Shown: positions 27,501 through 32,814 of the stretch, piece after piece | Position numbering within the stretch: position 1 is the stretch's first letter | Layout: every line of letters begins with the position of its first letter | DNA from: Burkholderia gladioli | Lineage (GTDB): Bacteria > Pseudomonadota > Gammaproteobacteria > Burkholderiales > Burkholderiaceae | Length of the DNA: 64,000 nt | Reading direction: 5' to 3' | Assembly: GCF_000959725.1 (NCBI RefSeq) | Contig: NZ_CP009322.1 | Location: forward strand, 496,001-560,000 | The notes under the pieces: generated by a model | The model's input: the letters and a program-made list of their open reading frames with translations, nothing else | Databases searched by the model: none | Told to the model about the DNA's origin: nothing | Translations under genes and position numbers: made by a program

Positions 27501-30333
27501 GGGGCTGGACGGCTTCGACCCGCTGTTCTTCGAGATCTCGCCGCGCGAGGCGCAGTGGATGGACCCGCGCCAGCGGCTGATCCTGGAGGAAGCCTGGCGG
27601 GCCTTCGAGGATGCCGGCTACGCGGGCGAGCGGCTGCGCGGCAGCCGCTGCGGGGTGTTCATCGGGGTGGAGGAAGGCGTGCCGGGCGAGGCGGCCGACG
27701 GCCTGGCGACCAGCCACCACAACGGCATCCTGGCGGCGCGGATCTCGTACGTGCTGGACCTGAAGGGGCCGAACCTGGCGATCAACACGGCCTGCTCGTC
27801 GGGGCTGGTGGCGGTGCACACGGCCTGCCAGAGCGTGCAGCGCGGCGAATGCGAGCTGGCGCTGGCCGGCGGCGTGAACGTGCTGAATTCGCCGCTCACC
27901 TACGTGGCGCTGACGCAGGGCGGGATGCTGTCGTCAAGCGGCGAGTGCCATGCGTTCGACGCGCGCGCGGACGGCATGGTGCCGGGCGAGGCGGTGGCGG
28001 CGGTGGTGCTGAAGGACCTGGCGCGCGCGCAGGCGGACGGCGACCCGATCCACGGGGTGATTCGCGCGAGCGGAGTGAACTACGACGGTCGCACCAACGG
28101 CATCACGGCGCCGAGCGCGCGTTCGCAACGCGCGCTGATCAGCGAGGTGCTGGAGCGGGGCGGGATCGAGGCGGAGCGGATCGAGGCGGTGCTGGCGCAC
28201 AGCGTGGGTTCGCCGCTGGGGGATCCGATCGAGGCGCGGGCGTTGTGCGAGGCGCTGGGTGAGGGGCTGGGTGAAGGGCTGAATGAGGGGCTGAATGAGG
28301 GGCTGAATGAGGGGACGCAGACGCGGGTGCTGGGCTCGGTGAAGCCGCAGATCGGGCATACCTTCGCGGCGTCGGGGGTGGTGAACGTGATCGCGATGTG
28401 CGCGTCGCTGCGGCACGGGCTTCGGCTGGGCATCGCGAACCACGAGGTGGCGAACCCGGATCTGCGGATCGGCGATGGGGCGCTGAGCCTGGGTGCCGGG
28501 GCGCAGCCGTGGCCGAAGCGGGCGGGGGTGGCGCGCTGCGGTCTGGTGAGCGCGACGGGGATGAGCGGGACGAATGCGTGCGTGGTGATCGAGGAGGCGC
28601 CGGAGGCGGCGTCGGGCGCGGTTGGGAAGGAGACGAGGCGGGAGTGGCTGGTGAAGCTGTCGGCGCGGGAATCGGGTGCGCTGCGGGAATCGGCGCGTCG
28701 CCTGCGCGCCTGGCTGGGCGGCGAGGCCGGGGCGGAGGTGGAGCTGGACGCCTTGTCGCTGACGCTGGACGTGGGGCGGGAGGCGATGCGTTATCGGCTG
28801 GCGATGGTGGTGGGGGCGGGAGGATCGGAGGAGGGACGCTCGGGGCTGATGGCGGCGCTGGACGCGTATCTGGAAGGCGCGGAGGGCGCCGCGTTGGCAG
28901 GCAAGGGCGTCTATGCCGGCGAGGTGGCGGACGAGGGGATGGAGGAAGCGGGAAGCGCGGCGCTCTCGAAGGCATCGGCGCTGTCTGGCCAGGCGCGGGA
29001 CTGGTGCGAGGGGCTGCGCACGGACGATGCGGTGCTGCATCGAGGCGGCCGGCCGAGGCGTCTCGCGGGGCTGCCGACCTATCCGTTCGCGCACGGCCGC
29101 GATGAGGCACGGGCCATCGGCGCGGACGAAGCGGCGGCCGATCCGGTACTGGCGCTCGTCGCCGGCTTCTCGAAGCACGGGGGCGCGGGCCTGGATGCCA
29201 CCCGGCCGCTGGCCGCGCTCGGCATCGATTCGCTGCTGATGATGCAACTGGTCGAGGCGATCGAGCGCCGTTTCGGCGTGGCCCTGACGCTCGACGATCT
29301 CGCGCGATGCGTCACGCTCGGCGAACTGCGCGACCGCGTGTTGGCCGGCGAGCGCGTTTCGGACACGCCGACCCAGCGCGATCCGGTGTTCGAGATCCTG
29401 CAGTCGCGCGGCAGGCGATCGCCCGCGGTGTGGTTCCACGGTTCGATGGGCACCGTGCAGGCTTATCTCGGCCTGGCGCGGGCGATCGGGGACGAGGTGC
29501 CGTTCCATGCCTTCCAGTCGCGCGGCCTGCGCGGCGAGGATGCGCCGCTGGCCGACCTGGGCGAGATGGCCGCGCTCTACACGCGGCGGCTGCTCGCGCG
29601 GCAGCCCGACGAGAGCCGGGCGTTTCGGCTCGGCGGTTATTCCCAGGGCGGCCTGCTGGCCTACGAGGTCACGCGGCAACTGCAGCTGGCGGGCCGACGC
29701 GTCGAAAGCCTGGTGATGGTCGACACGCCCTATGCCTATGGCGACATGGCCCTGAAGGACGATGACGATACCGACAGCCTGCGGCTGGCGATCGTCTACG
29801 TGAACCTGCTGCTGATGAACGGGCTCGGCGATTTTTCCGACCTGGCCGAGGTGCACCGGCCCGGCATCGACCCGGCCGAGTTGCTGCCGGCCCTGGTCCG
29901 CGCCGGCATCGACCGGGGCTTGCCCTATACGCCGCAGGCGCTGGGCCAGCTGATCGAGCGCCATCACCGGGTGGCACGCGCCAACGAGACGGCGGCGCGG
30001 ACCTACCTGCCCGCCGACCTGCCGCATCCGGGCCAGCCGGTCGTGCATTACTTCGCACGACGCCATCCGCAGGTCTATTTCGATCCCGCGCGTTTCAGCG
30101 GCCCGATGGTGGAGTGGACGAATCGCTACTTCGCCGACAAGGATTGCGCGAGTCGCTGGCAGCGGCACCTGCCGGCGTGGCACCATCACGCCACGCCGGC
30201 CGTCGATCATTTCGCGATGCTGACGGACTCTGCCTCGTTCGCGGCGATCGTGCGGACCTGTCGCGAGCTGTATCTCGGCTCGGGAAGCACGACGGACCAG
30301 GCCGGCGCCTTGCTGGTTTCCGGGCCGGCCTGA
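12595..30333 (+). CDS. trans-AT polyketide synthase, ER-KS-KR-ACP-KS-DH-KR-MT-ACP-KS-KR-ACP-KS-ACP-TE
   Basis: This 5912-residue terminal PKS subunit starts at GTG 12595, behind GGAG, 90 bp after the previous gene. Order: N-terminal helical element (1-35); MDR-family enoylreductase (about 45-385, NADPH motif SATGGTG at 198-204); KS4 (Cys588, His723, His763); KR3 (T1249, Ser1383, Tyr1396, IDD so B-type); ACP4 (Ser1546); KS5 (Cys1806, His1941, His1979); DH3 (His2287, D2462xxxQ2466); KR4 (Gly2913 where the catalytic Ser is expected, Tyr2926); MT2 (LEIGAGTGG, about 3222-3230); ACP5 (Ser3506); KS6 (Cys3792, His3927, His3965); KR5 (Ser4638, Tyr4651, ESR instead of LDD so A-type); ACP6 (Ser4816); KS7 (Cys5067, His5202 in AHSVGS, His5255 in KPQIGH); ACP7 (Ser5546); thioesterase (GYSQGG Ser5683, Asp5710, His5872). 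The TE releases the finished chain by hydrolysis or cyclisation. KS5 and KS6 are almost identical. The last module has no reducing domain. No AT is present. The product is unknown. Confidence 0.96.
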   Translation: MKRQIVTLLQQYQAGRMSEAELKREYARLREDEGAQAATHDERLAAGAVPCRRVMVDGPGSIDDMRVVETWLAPPGGSEVLVDTVAFSLNFGDLLCLKGLYPTMPAYPFTPGFEAAGVVRAVGERVQRFAPGDPVIVTASPLLGIQSSVIVADEAQLVDKPPFLDYEQAASLLTVGLTVVEAFRRMRLAAGETILIQSATGGTGLVAVQLALHAGATVIATASAAAKLDYLRAMGVHHTIHYVEQDFEAEVMRLTGGRGVDVVLNALAGDYIQKGLNCLSPRGRYVEIAMTGLKSARNIDLSRLSNNQSFHSLDLRKLLLDLPSYAQGLGEELFEFAARGVVNVPIGQRFDFSRLADAYRYIEDRRNIGKVVVGVAGPHTPERATPKPLAARAFAPAPGAAAATATAAEFSSPAAQAVSRDAPIAIIGMSGRFGAAGDIDAFWRCVADGVSLIGPLPPERAALFRSLEAGEAGKLAHRGWSSHLEAIEAFDPLFFNISGVEARHMDPQQRLFLEESWRALEDAGLTPARLDGSRTGVYAGAADSKYGSYVREDEVGHSFWGTAPSILPARVAYFLNLKGPAVTIDTACSSSLVAIHLGCESLRNHETDLILAGGAFLQATPHFGAAAGNAQMLAADGKCHTFDDRANGMVSGEAVAVLVLKRLDEARADGDRIHGVIVGSGINQDGATNGITAPSALAQQQLQTDVYARFGIDPDGIQYVEAHGTGTSLGDPIEMRALTDAFRRHTERRGYCAIGSVKTNVGHTVTAAGVTGVVKVLMAMRHRLLPALLNYEVPNRHIDFETSPFFVNTEALPWTPAPGGVLRAAVSSFGFSGTNAHLVLESHHDARAARAAADAPQLLVLSARTPERLRTHAARVAGWLAANPACDLEAVACTLQTGREAMSQRVALVARDAADAAHRLARWAQREGADDGDHGLLLGQVKRPGAVLDAQAVRALLDETGREGGLRELARRWVEGMRCDWQALYPGERPLLADLPTYPFAREPYWAAPLAEDGEGEGGALDAAVVSPAAEVEKKAEWVDSAHAAGLAEAADAAGEAGPSLSSARMLEPVWLAGPAAPALEAPAARWILVEGEAARVIVPEEASTRVIALADSDASSARHSLARRYTAQVGQVFALLREWLATHPRTPLRVQLVRFGGQAEGAALDGVIALIKSLARENPLLSGQAIRMPVDVAPAVLAQRLDDDARRHGDREIRYRADGVREVLTLRAWPETEAPSSPWREGGVYLITGGVGGLGRLLAGRLAATVQGVKLVLAGRRAASAETDEVIGALHARAVVSGGSVRYVSLDVTDAPAVHAALADIVAREGALHGVLHAAGLIDDAYALRKTAASLDAVLAPKVAGTVNLDAASAQLDLDCFVLFSSIAGVWGNVGQGDYAAANAFEDGFARYRASLVEAGLRRGASVSVAWPWWAEGGMRLGEEAERALREAGWPGLGTEPGMRLLSQAVTSGRPCAVVLGGEPAGLGLDLAATEPVAALAAREPGHEVDAQWRERVVQRLKVLFASVTQLPVSRIDSEEALESYGIDSVLITRLNRELEKTFEAIPKTLWFEYPTLAGLAGYLSEHHAAACLGWVGPVRAAAAAAAEPRPRDKLAVEARKPAPTLAAEARPREGIAIIGLAGRYPQAPDLNAYWENLREGRDCITEIPAERWSLDGFYCEDVERAVSEGLSYSKWGGFIEGFADFDPLFFNLSPREAEGIDPQERLFMQTCWHVIEDAGYTRDSLARRHGGRVGVFAGITKTGFELHGPELWRRGVPAFPRTSFSSVANRVSYFLNLHGPSLPIDTMCSSSLTAIHEACEHLLRDECELAIAGGVNLYLHPSSYVMLCLSRMLSPRGRCRSFGEGGDGMVPGEGVGAVLLKRLSAAEADGDRIHGVIRASAINHGGKTNGYTVPNPGAQRELIVSALAKSGIEARDIGYVEAHGTGTELGDPIEIAGLSQAYGDTGGSSCAIGSAKSNIGHAESAAGIAGLTKVLLQMRHGELVPSLHAQRPNPHIDFGRTPFRLQTALSAWPRPVCEEAGERRERPRIAAISSFGAGGANAHLIVEEYRDLREQPASGGEGEPSALVLSAKSEGQLREVAERLLAALREGSWSDADLADIAYTLQVGREAFEHRLALVAGSIAEAIDELDRFVRGIDSEGERHLDDIRRHKDSKDTLDAFAADDDLRGTLDSWFDKRKYPRLLDLWVKGVDLDWGRLHDGRGRRRVPLPTYPFASERLWLALEPKPASVTRDKPFVVLHPLLHRNTSNFDGQRFSSEFDGEEFFLREHVVDGMRLLPGSAYVEMARAAWCASSEADLLAPLAVTLRGLTWLKPVAVETAPVSVHLWLDEDEHGAIAFEVEGDTPEAGEAPVFCRGEIGWLDDPERSAPAALDLDALRAQCARLRLSPDQCYAVFDASGIAYGSSFRTIVHAEVGHGQALLELALSEARLADLHRYLLHPALLDGALQGCACVELGAAADEAAPARPMLLFAIDRIDLLGACGARMWAAVRRTTDRDAAVRRYDIDLCDDAGRIQARLSGVSARVLDAGATTADSARGDTALLLAPTWERLRALPEPAASPRLAGETWLAASADMAALGMAAASAAPRRLVDPHGASVEALAAQLRGSAAIAEVIWVAPDAAATDAGALDARRLREAQTRGVLACLRLIKALLMLGCDARPLRFVAITSGALPVIPRERIDPAHAGVHGLVGALANEYPKWTVTVADIEPGSNPQALPAPRRWPGAQAGASHAWRHGAWYRQALARCECPAPRRPVFREGGVYLIVGGAGGIGEVLSEQLILRHRAQLVWLGRRPEDAAITARLDRLAALGPRPRYLRADATRRDALAPALAELRARHPVIHGVIHSAVGLFDESLAGTTPEHFAEVLAAKTEISINLADLFADAQLDFMLFFSGLNAFSRDAGKSGYAAGCVFKDALAERLNQARPYPVKVVNWGWWGEVGAAGAVPQAYRNRVELAGVRAIDADDAMLALERLLGGPFERLGLLRLTHDEARRWTGAAPATLRGLVPGVTASVRAALPGDEAAAPPVENASTSEFRRVDDGLGTLLAAVLDDAGLLSVAADSVAGAAADTRLGVDARWLRASLDTLALRGLAAPAADRAARARRLAEAWASWEAGLPGWLANPDLRAQVRLVDTMLRALPAILGGTTRATDVMFPNASMALVEDIYKNNAAADHFNALLTGHLVRHVEALLARDPSGPIRILEIGAGTGGTSRGVFEALAPYRERIAAYTYTDMSQAFLMHAREHYAARAPYLDCRIFDVEQAPRAQGIEIGTYQVVIAANVLHATRDIRDTLAHAKAALAPGGLLLLNEITAFSLFAHLSFGLLEGWWRYEDAELRLPGTPALGVEGWCRALAETGFVEVVTLPAQTVEIGQRIIVAHGDAIVREAAVAPTRQAAGAIEPARGAEPASMAVPATRGKPVASGEPAASRVPVAPAAAADGAAGPSTDARLREAGIERLRELVGRTLKLPPQRIDVAEPFERYGIDSILVVQLTDAIKDSFPGITSTVFFEYRTIIGLVDHLLATRRDALCRLTGFRAETSAAALAVPAALSAAAVPPAVQARPVAVARGRRRSRRAAMPATATTETQAPGREAPRREGIAIIGLAGRYPQAPDLNAYWENLREGRDCVTEIPAERWSLDGFYCEDVERAVSEGLSYSKWGGFIEGFADFDPLFFNLSPREAEGIDPQERLFMQTCWHVIEDAGYTRDSLARRHGGRVGVFAGITKTGFELHGPELWRRGVPAFPRTSFSSVANRVSYFLNLHGPSLPIDTMCSSSLTAIHEACEHLLRDECELAIAGGVNLYLHPSSYVMLCLSRMLSPRGRCRSFGEGGDGMVPGEGVGAVLLKRLSAAEADGDRIHGVIRASAINHGGKTNGYTVPNPGAQRELIVSALAKSGIEARDIGYVEAHGTGTELGDPIEIAGLSQAYGDTGGSSCAIGSAKSNIGHAESAAGIAGLTKVLLQMRHGELVPSLHAQRPNPHIDFGRTPFRLQTALSAWPRPVREEAGERRERPRIAAISSFGAGGSNAHLIVEEYRDRRERPASGGEAEPSALVLSAKSEGQLREAAERLLAALREGSWSDADLADIAYTLQVGREAFEHRLALVAKTLDDAIERLDAWLAGHRAEAAVFEGDTSTGNSALALLSRDDTFEAAVRQWLAQRKLSHLLELWVAGLEIDWTPLHAACARRPVGLPLYPFAGERYWLPVGQHEGPLDPDPRGGGGGRAARRDAAGSPGHEAHAGSPADADALASASADQAMPLLDYEETWVAAPVAATAAGGTPPDGVRRLLHFTARLDGDDALTSAFAARGEPVEVIRVSLGEREARLAADHHMLAGTDEAALRRLFAALAQEHEAAPLGIVYGWQVGQPRLAALHALLRAAAAEGAPLRRLVVLGKWGTDLSSCDDQAVIGLIRSLRLSMPQVGTLALFGDGMSPGATEIAAEWRASGEVLRYGAAGRERLSWRAVPVDAATPASGARAAGLRERGAYLITGGAGGLGRLLATHLARRYHARLAVLGRRQPDASTDALLAQLRELGASDAVYHAVDVADSHALSEIVAGLRARWQGLHGVIHAAGVESRGSLLERTASQLEAVVSPKVAGTRALDQATASEALDFFCCFSSSSAVLGDGGAGDYAGANRYQLAFAAHRNARVAAGERAGRTVSPAWPLWRDGGMGAVESEGVDLYLRSSGQRFLERDEGLAAWERLLVAGPAQDLVLAGDRARLERALDHVCRGYAVLDADWGAPASRPAPPRVAAEIDPAALMPRAVEIVKAGIEAILKLPPERVRDGAQFADIGFDSVGLAQLARWLGRELAIDLTPAVFFDYSTVARLAAHLRDSHPLALACSDDEAVGSGPDAPSRALPAVTTAMAAPATAAAMRPVPAPPDQGGVAIIGVSVRTAGANDAGELWELLRSGRRAIGEVPASRWDWRPYFSGPGEASNRIATHRGAFIEGLDGFDPLFFEISPREAQWMDPRQRLILEEAWRAFEDAGYAGERLRGSRCGVFIGVEEGVPGEAADGLATSHHNGILAARISYVLDLKGPNLAINTACSSGLVAVHTACQSVQRGECELALAGGVNVLNSPLTYVALTQGGMLSSSGECHAFDARADGMVPGEAVAAVVLKDLARAQADGDPIHGVIRASGVNYDGRTNGITAPSARSQRALISEVLERGGIEAERIEAVLAHSVGSPLGDPIEARALCEALGEGLGEGLNEGLNEGLNEGTQTRVLGSVKPQIGHTFAASGVVNVIAMCASLRHGLRLGIANHEVANPDLRIGDGALSLGAGAQPWPKRAGVARCGLVSATGMSGTNACVVIEEAPEAASGAVGKETRREWLVKLSARESGALRESARRLRAWLGGEAGAEVELDALSLTLDVGREAMRYRLAMVVGAGGSEEGRSGLMAALDAYLEGAEGAALAGKGVYAGEVADEGMEEAGSAALSKASALSGQARDWCEGLRTDDAVLHRGGRPRRLAGLPTYPFAHGRDEARAIGADEAAADPVLALVAGFSKHGGAGLDATRPLAALGIDSLLMMQLVEAIERRFGVALTLDDLARCVTLGELRDRVLAGERVSDTPTQRDPVFEILQSRGRRSPAVWFHGSMGTVQAYLGLARAIGDEVPFHAFQSRGLRGEDAPLADLGEMAALYTRRLLARQPDESRAFRLGGYSQGGLLAYEVTRQLQLAGRRVESLVMVDTPYAYGDMALKDDDDTDSLRLAIVYVNLLLMNGLGDFSDLAEVHRPGIDPAELLPALVRAGIDRGLPYTPQALGQLIERHHRVARANETAARTYLPADLPHPGQPVVHYFARRHPQVYFDPARFSGPMVEWTNRYFADKDCASRWQRHLPAWHHHATPAVDHFAMLTDSASFAAIVRTCRELYLGSGSTTDQAGALLVSGPA
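17506..19007 (+). repeat. 1.5 kb direct repeat, copy 1 (KS5 and following linker)
   Basis: This segment matches 23464-24965 at a constant offset of 5958 bp with no indel. I counted about 15 substitutions over 1502 bp by eye, nearly all near the two ends; about 1 kb in the middle (17630-18690) has only one that I found. It covers KS5 from just after its start through the first part of the post-KS linker. Flanking sequence on both sides is unrelated between the copies. This fits recent duplication or gene conversion. Confidence 0.95.
23464..24965 (+). repeat. 1.5 kb direct repeat, copy 2 (KS6 and following linker)
   Basis: Partner of 17506-19007. The sequence diverges abruptly after the GTGGC at 24961-24965: copy 1 goes on to a linker and DH3, copy 2 to a different linker and KR5. 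Differences include Ile to Val near the KS start, and Leu-Arg-Glu-Gln to Arg-Arg-Glu-Arg near the end. Confidence 0.95.
28249..28320 (+). repeat. 12-bp in-frame minisatellite inside KS7
   Basis: Six consecutive 12-bp units lie in frame. Three near-identical units (GAGGGGCTGAAT-type) are flanked by more diverged ones (GAGGCGCTGGGT, GAGGGGCTGGGT, GAGGGGACGCAG). They encode repeating Glu-Gly-Leu-Asn residues, about 5219-5242 of the PKS, in a loop between the AHSVGS and KPQIGH motifs. Unit number could vary by slippage without breaking the frame. Confidence 0.9.
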
Positions 30334-31124
30334 GACCGAGGACCGGCCGTGGCAGGGGCGGTGGGGCGGCGTTCTTCCCCCGCCGCCTTCTCGTCGCCTT
30401 CCCGCGGACCTGCTGCCGGTTCCACCTTACCAATTCCACCTGTTTTGCCACGGTGAATCCGCGTGCATCGCGAGTTTTTCGCGATGTCGCTCGCGCCCCA
30501 CCCACGTAGTCGAACGCGCCCGTCATCGGGCAGCACGCCGACACCTCCTCTCGGCCGAGGATGGCGTGCCCGAATCCGGCCAGCCTCGGCGTGGGCGTCC
30601 CGCTGAAGCGCGTGCGGGATGTTGACGTCGATCCGGTCGAACTTCATTGCGCTGTCTTGTACCCGGAATGTAAGGAAGGCGAGGCAATGAAGGGCGGGAT
30701 GAATCGGGGATCCTTCGCCGTGCCGTGCCGGGTGCGAGCCGATGGGCACCGATGCGTCATCGGCAAGGTCACGCGTGGCCGTCGCGATTCATGCAAGGTC
30801 CCGGCGCCGGGTTTTATGTCGTCGAGGCATCGCGGGCCCCGGCGCGCGGGGAGGCGCCGACAGCCCGGCGCCTGCTGCACCGCGGCAGAGCCTGCCGCGC
30901 GATCCTGGAATCCTGCGTAACAAACCCGACCTGAAAGATGGAATAGCGCCGATCGACAAACTGTTCTGGTAGGGCAGGCACACATTGCCATCCCGCCGAC
31001 GCGCGACGTCTTCCACGCGTACCCGGCCTCGGCGATGTGTCCTGCCAGGCGTACCGATGGCGTCTTCAAGGTGTCGGCGCGATGCTCCGCGTCCCGCCAC
31101 CCGCCCGTCGAACAGGACGAAATC
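30334..31124. other. intergenic region downstream of the PKS operon
   Basis: I find no convincing gene in these 791 bp. Two small hairpins could help end the PKS transcript: GGCGGCG/CGCCGCC arms at 30365-30371 and 30381-30387, and CATCGCGA/TCGCGATG arms at 30466-30473 and 30479-30486. Neither has a T-run after it. The promoter for the lipoprotein gene at 31125 must lie in the last part of the region. Confidence 0.5.
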
Positions 31125-31613
31125 ATGCGTACTCTCATTGGACTCGGCATCGTGCTCGCCAGCTGCGCGGCCTGCACCACGCCGGTTGCCTCGCCATCCT
31201 CCCTGGCGGATCCCTCGCTCGGCACGGCGGGAGCGGCGGCGCCTCCCGTTTGCCGGAGCGTCAACACCAGCGCGGTGATCGACGGCGCCACGCAGAACCT
31301 GACCGGCCTGGCATGTCGCCAGCCCGACGGCAGTTGGCGGATCCAGCAGCCGGATGCGGCGATCGATGGGGATGCCGCGGTCCTGCCCGCCTACGCGGAT
31401 TACGCGGTCTTCCCGTATTACGACCCCTGGTTCTACGGGCCCTGGACCTTCGGCTTCGGCGGCTCGTTCGTGTTCGTCCACCACTTCCACCATGTCGAGC
31501 ACGGTCACTTCGGCGGATACGGCGGTTTTCACAACGGGTTCCATCACGGCGGCGGTTTCCATGGCGGCGGCTTCCACGCAGGCAGCAGCTTCCATGGCGG
31601 CGGTCGGCATTGA
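31125..31613 (+). CDS. putative surface-antigen-like lipoprotein with His/Gly-rich tail
   Basis: A 162-residue protein. The chosen ATG at 31125 follows AGGACGA at good spacing and opens a short signal peptide with Cys at residues 14 and 17 (LASC, CAAC), consistent with a lipoprotein. Residues about 42-70 contain CRSVNTSAVIDG and ACRQPDGSW, which resemble the C-terminal module of the 17-kDa / RT0821-Lpp0805-type surface antigens. The C-terminal third is extremely rich in His, Gly and Phe with repeated HGGGFHGGGF-type units, suggesting metal binding or a flexible surface segment; that is inference. A DUF1571 gene follows 35 bp downstream and may be cotranscribed. The exact function is unknown. 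Confidence 0.8.
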   Translation: MRTLIGLGIVLASCAACTTPVASPSSLADPSLGTAGAAAPPVCRSVNTSAVIDGATQNLTGLACRQPDGSWRIQQPDAAIDGDAAVLPAYADYAVFPYYDPWFYGPWTFGFGGSFVFVHHFHHVEHGHFGGYGGFHNGFHHGGGFHGGGFHAGSSFHGGGRH

Positions 31614-31648
31614 TCCGTGATGTCGCGTCCGCGCGGCGGGAGCCCGCG

Positions 31649-32575
31649 ATGAGCTTGCCCGCCTTCCTGAGGATCGCCGCGTGGCTGGCGATCGCGGCAT
31701 GCATGTCGCCGCCGCTCGCGCACGGCGAAGCGGCGAGCGAGGTGTCGAGCGCGGCGGCGAGCGAGACCGCCGCGCCCGCCGGGCAGCCCGATGTTTCGCC
31801 GGCGCAGGTCGGTGCGCTGCCGCTCGATCGGCAGGTGCGCTGGCTGCGTCGCGCGGCCGAAACGGGCGCGCTGGAAAAGCTCGACGACGCGGCCCTGCTC
31901 GCGCTGTTCCAGTCGCTCGACGCGTCCACGGTGCCGCGCTACATCGAGCAAGGGCCCAACGCCTATGCCTCGTACGAATTCACGATGCGGCGCCAGGAGC
32001 GCATCCACGGCACCTGGCCGAGCCGGCCCGATCACATGCTGGTGCGTTTGAGCAGCAAGCCGCTGCGGATCTACGCGAAATGGCTGCCCGACGGCGCGCA
32101 TGCCGGGCAGGAAATCATCTACGACGAGTCGCGCCGCCGCGACCAGTTGTATGGCCATCTCGGCGGCTTGCTGAACGTGCTGCCCGTGTGGGCCTCGTTG
32201 AACGGCGCGCTGGCGCGCACGCAGTCGCGCCATCAGGTGCGCGATATCGGCACGGCCTTCATCGCGGGCCAGTTCCTGGCCGAGGGCGCGAAGCTCGGGG
32301 AGGCGGGAGGCCAGCATCCGGCGCGCATCGAGGTGAAGACCATCGACGGCGTGCGCGTCGTCGCGTTCACCTACGAAACGCCGACCGGCCAGCCCGAGTA
32401 CTACGCGAAGAAGGAAACGCTGGGGCTCGATCTGCGGCATCCGTGGTTCCGGACCGCCGAATCCTATGACAACGACGGCCGCCTCTTCGAGCAGGTGGTG
32501 TTCGAGACGATCACGCCGCGGGACTTCGACGATTCGGCGTTCGATCCCGCCAATCCCACATACCGGTTCCACTGA
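31649..32575 (+). CDS. DUF1571 domain-containing exported protein
   Basis: A 308-residue protein starting at ATG 31649, with GGGAG just upstream. A hydrophobic N-terminus (LRIAAWLAIAACMSPPLAHG) is a likely signal peptide, so the product is probably periplasmic. The central part (about 105-220) has the pattern of DUF1571: YEFTMRRQERIHG, then a strand with KPLRIYAKWL, GQEIIYDE and a GHLGGLLNVLP segment. The family's role is not established; members are conserved exported proteins in Proteobacteria. It lies 35 bp behind the His/Gly-rich lipoprotein on the same strand, so the two may form a small envelope operon. Confidence 0.82.
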   Translation: MSLPAFLRIAAWLAIAACMSPPLAHGEAASEVSSAAASETAAPAGQPDVSPAQVGALPLDRQVRWLRRAAETGALEKLDDAALLALFQSLDASTVPRYIEQGPNAYASYEFTMRRQERIHGTWPSRPDHMLVRLSSKPLRIYAKWLPDGAHAGQEIIYDESRRRDQLYGHLGGLLNVLPVWASLNGALARTQSRHQVRDIGTAFIAGQFLAEGAKLGEAGGQHPARIEVKTIDGVRVVAFTYETPTGQPEYYAKKETLGLDLRHPWFRTAESYDNDGRLFEQVVFETITPRDFDDSAFDPANPTYRFH

Positions 32576-32814
32576 ACCGGGCAAGCCGCGTCGACAAGGT
32601 CGAGGTGCTTGCCGGGAACGGCATTGTTCAAGAATCCGAACGATGAATTCGGGCGGCTGCCGTATATGGGCAAGCCGCGCGTCGATAGAATTTTCCTCGA
32701 CGAATCTTCTTCCGCCGGGATCGCGAGTCCGCGGCACGCGGCCGACGAAGATCGTTTCGAAGACAGTCTGCCGGCCGGCGATGTCGACTCCTCGTCCCGA
32801 CAAAAGGAAACATC

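Noticed and set aside
1..30333. Search for AT, trans-ER, HMG-cassette or NRPS domains in the PKS
   Set aside because: No GHSxG acyltransferase domain, no adenylation or condensation motif, and no tandem-ACP beta-branching module in these proteins.
30207..30749. Minus-strand reading (KFDRIDVNIPHAL, then in another frame GFGHAILGREEVSACCPMTGAFDYVG) after the PKS
   Set aside because: It could be a frameshifted gene remnant, but I recognise no family, it overlaps the PKS end, and the pieces need a frame change. Too weak to annotate.
30687..30920. Small plus-strand ORF with a good purine-rich site (GGAAGGCGAGG) before ATG
   Set aside because: The product is Arg/Gly/Cys-rich with no family resemblance and looks like out-of-frame GC-rich sequence.
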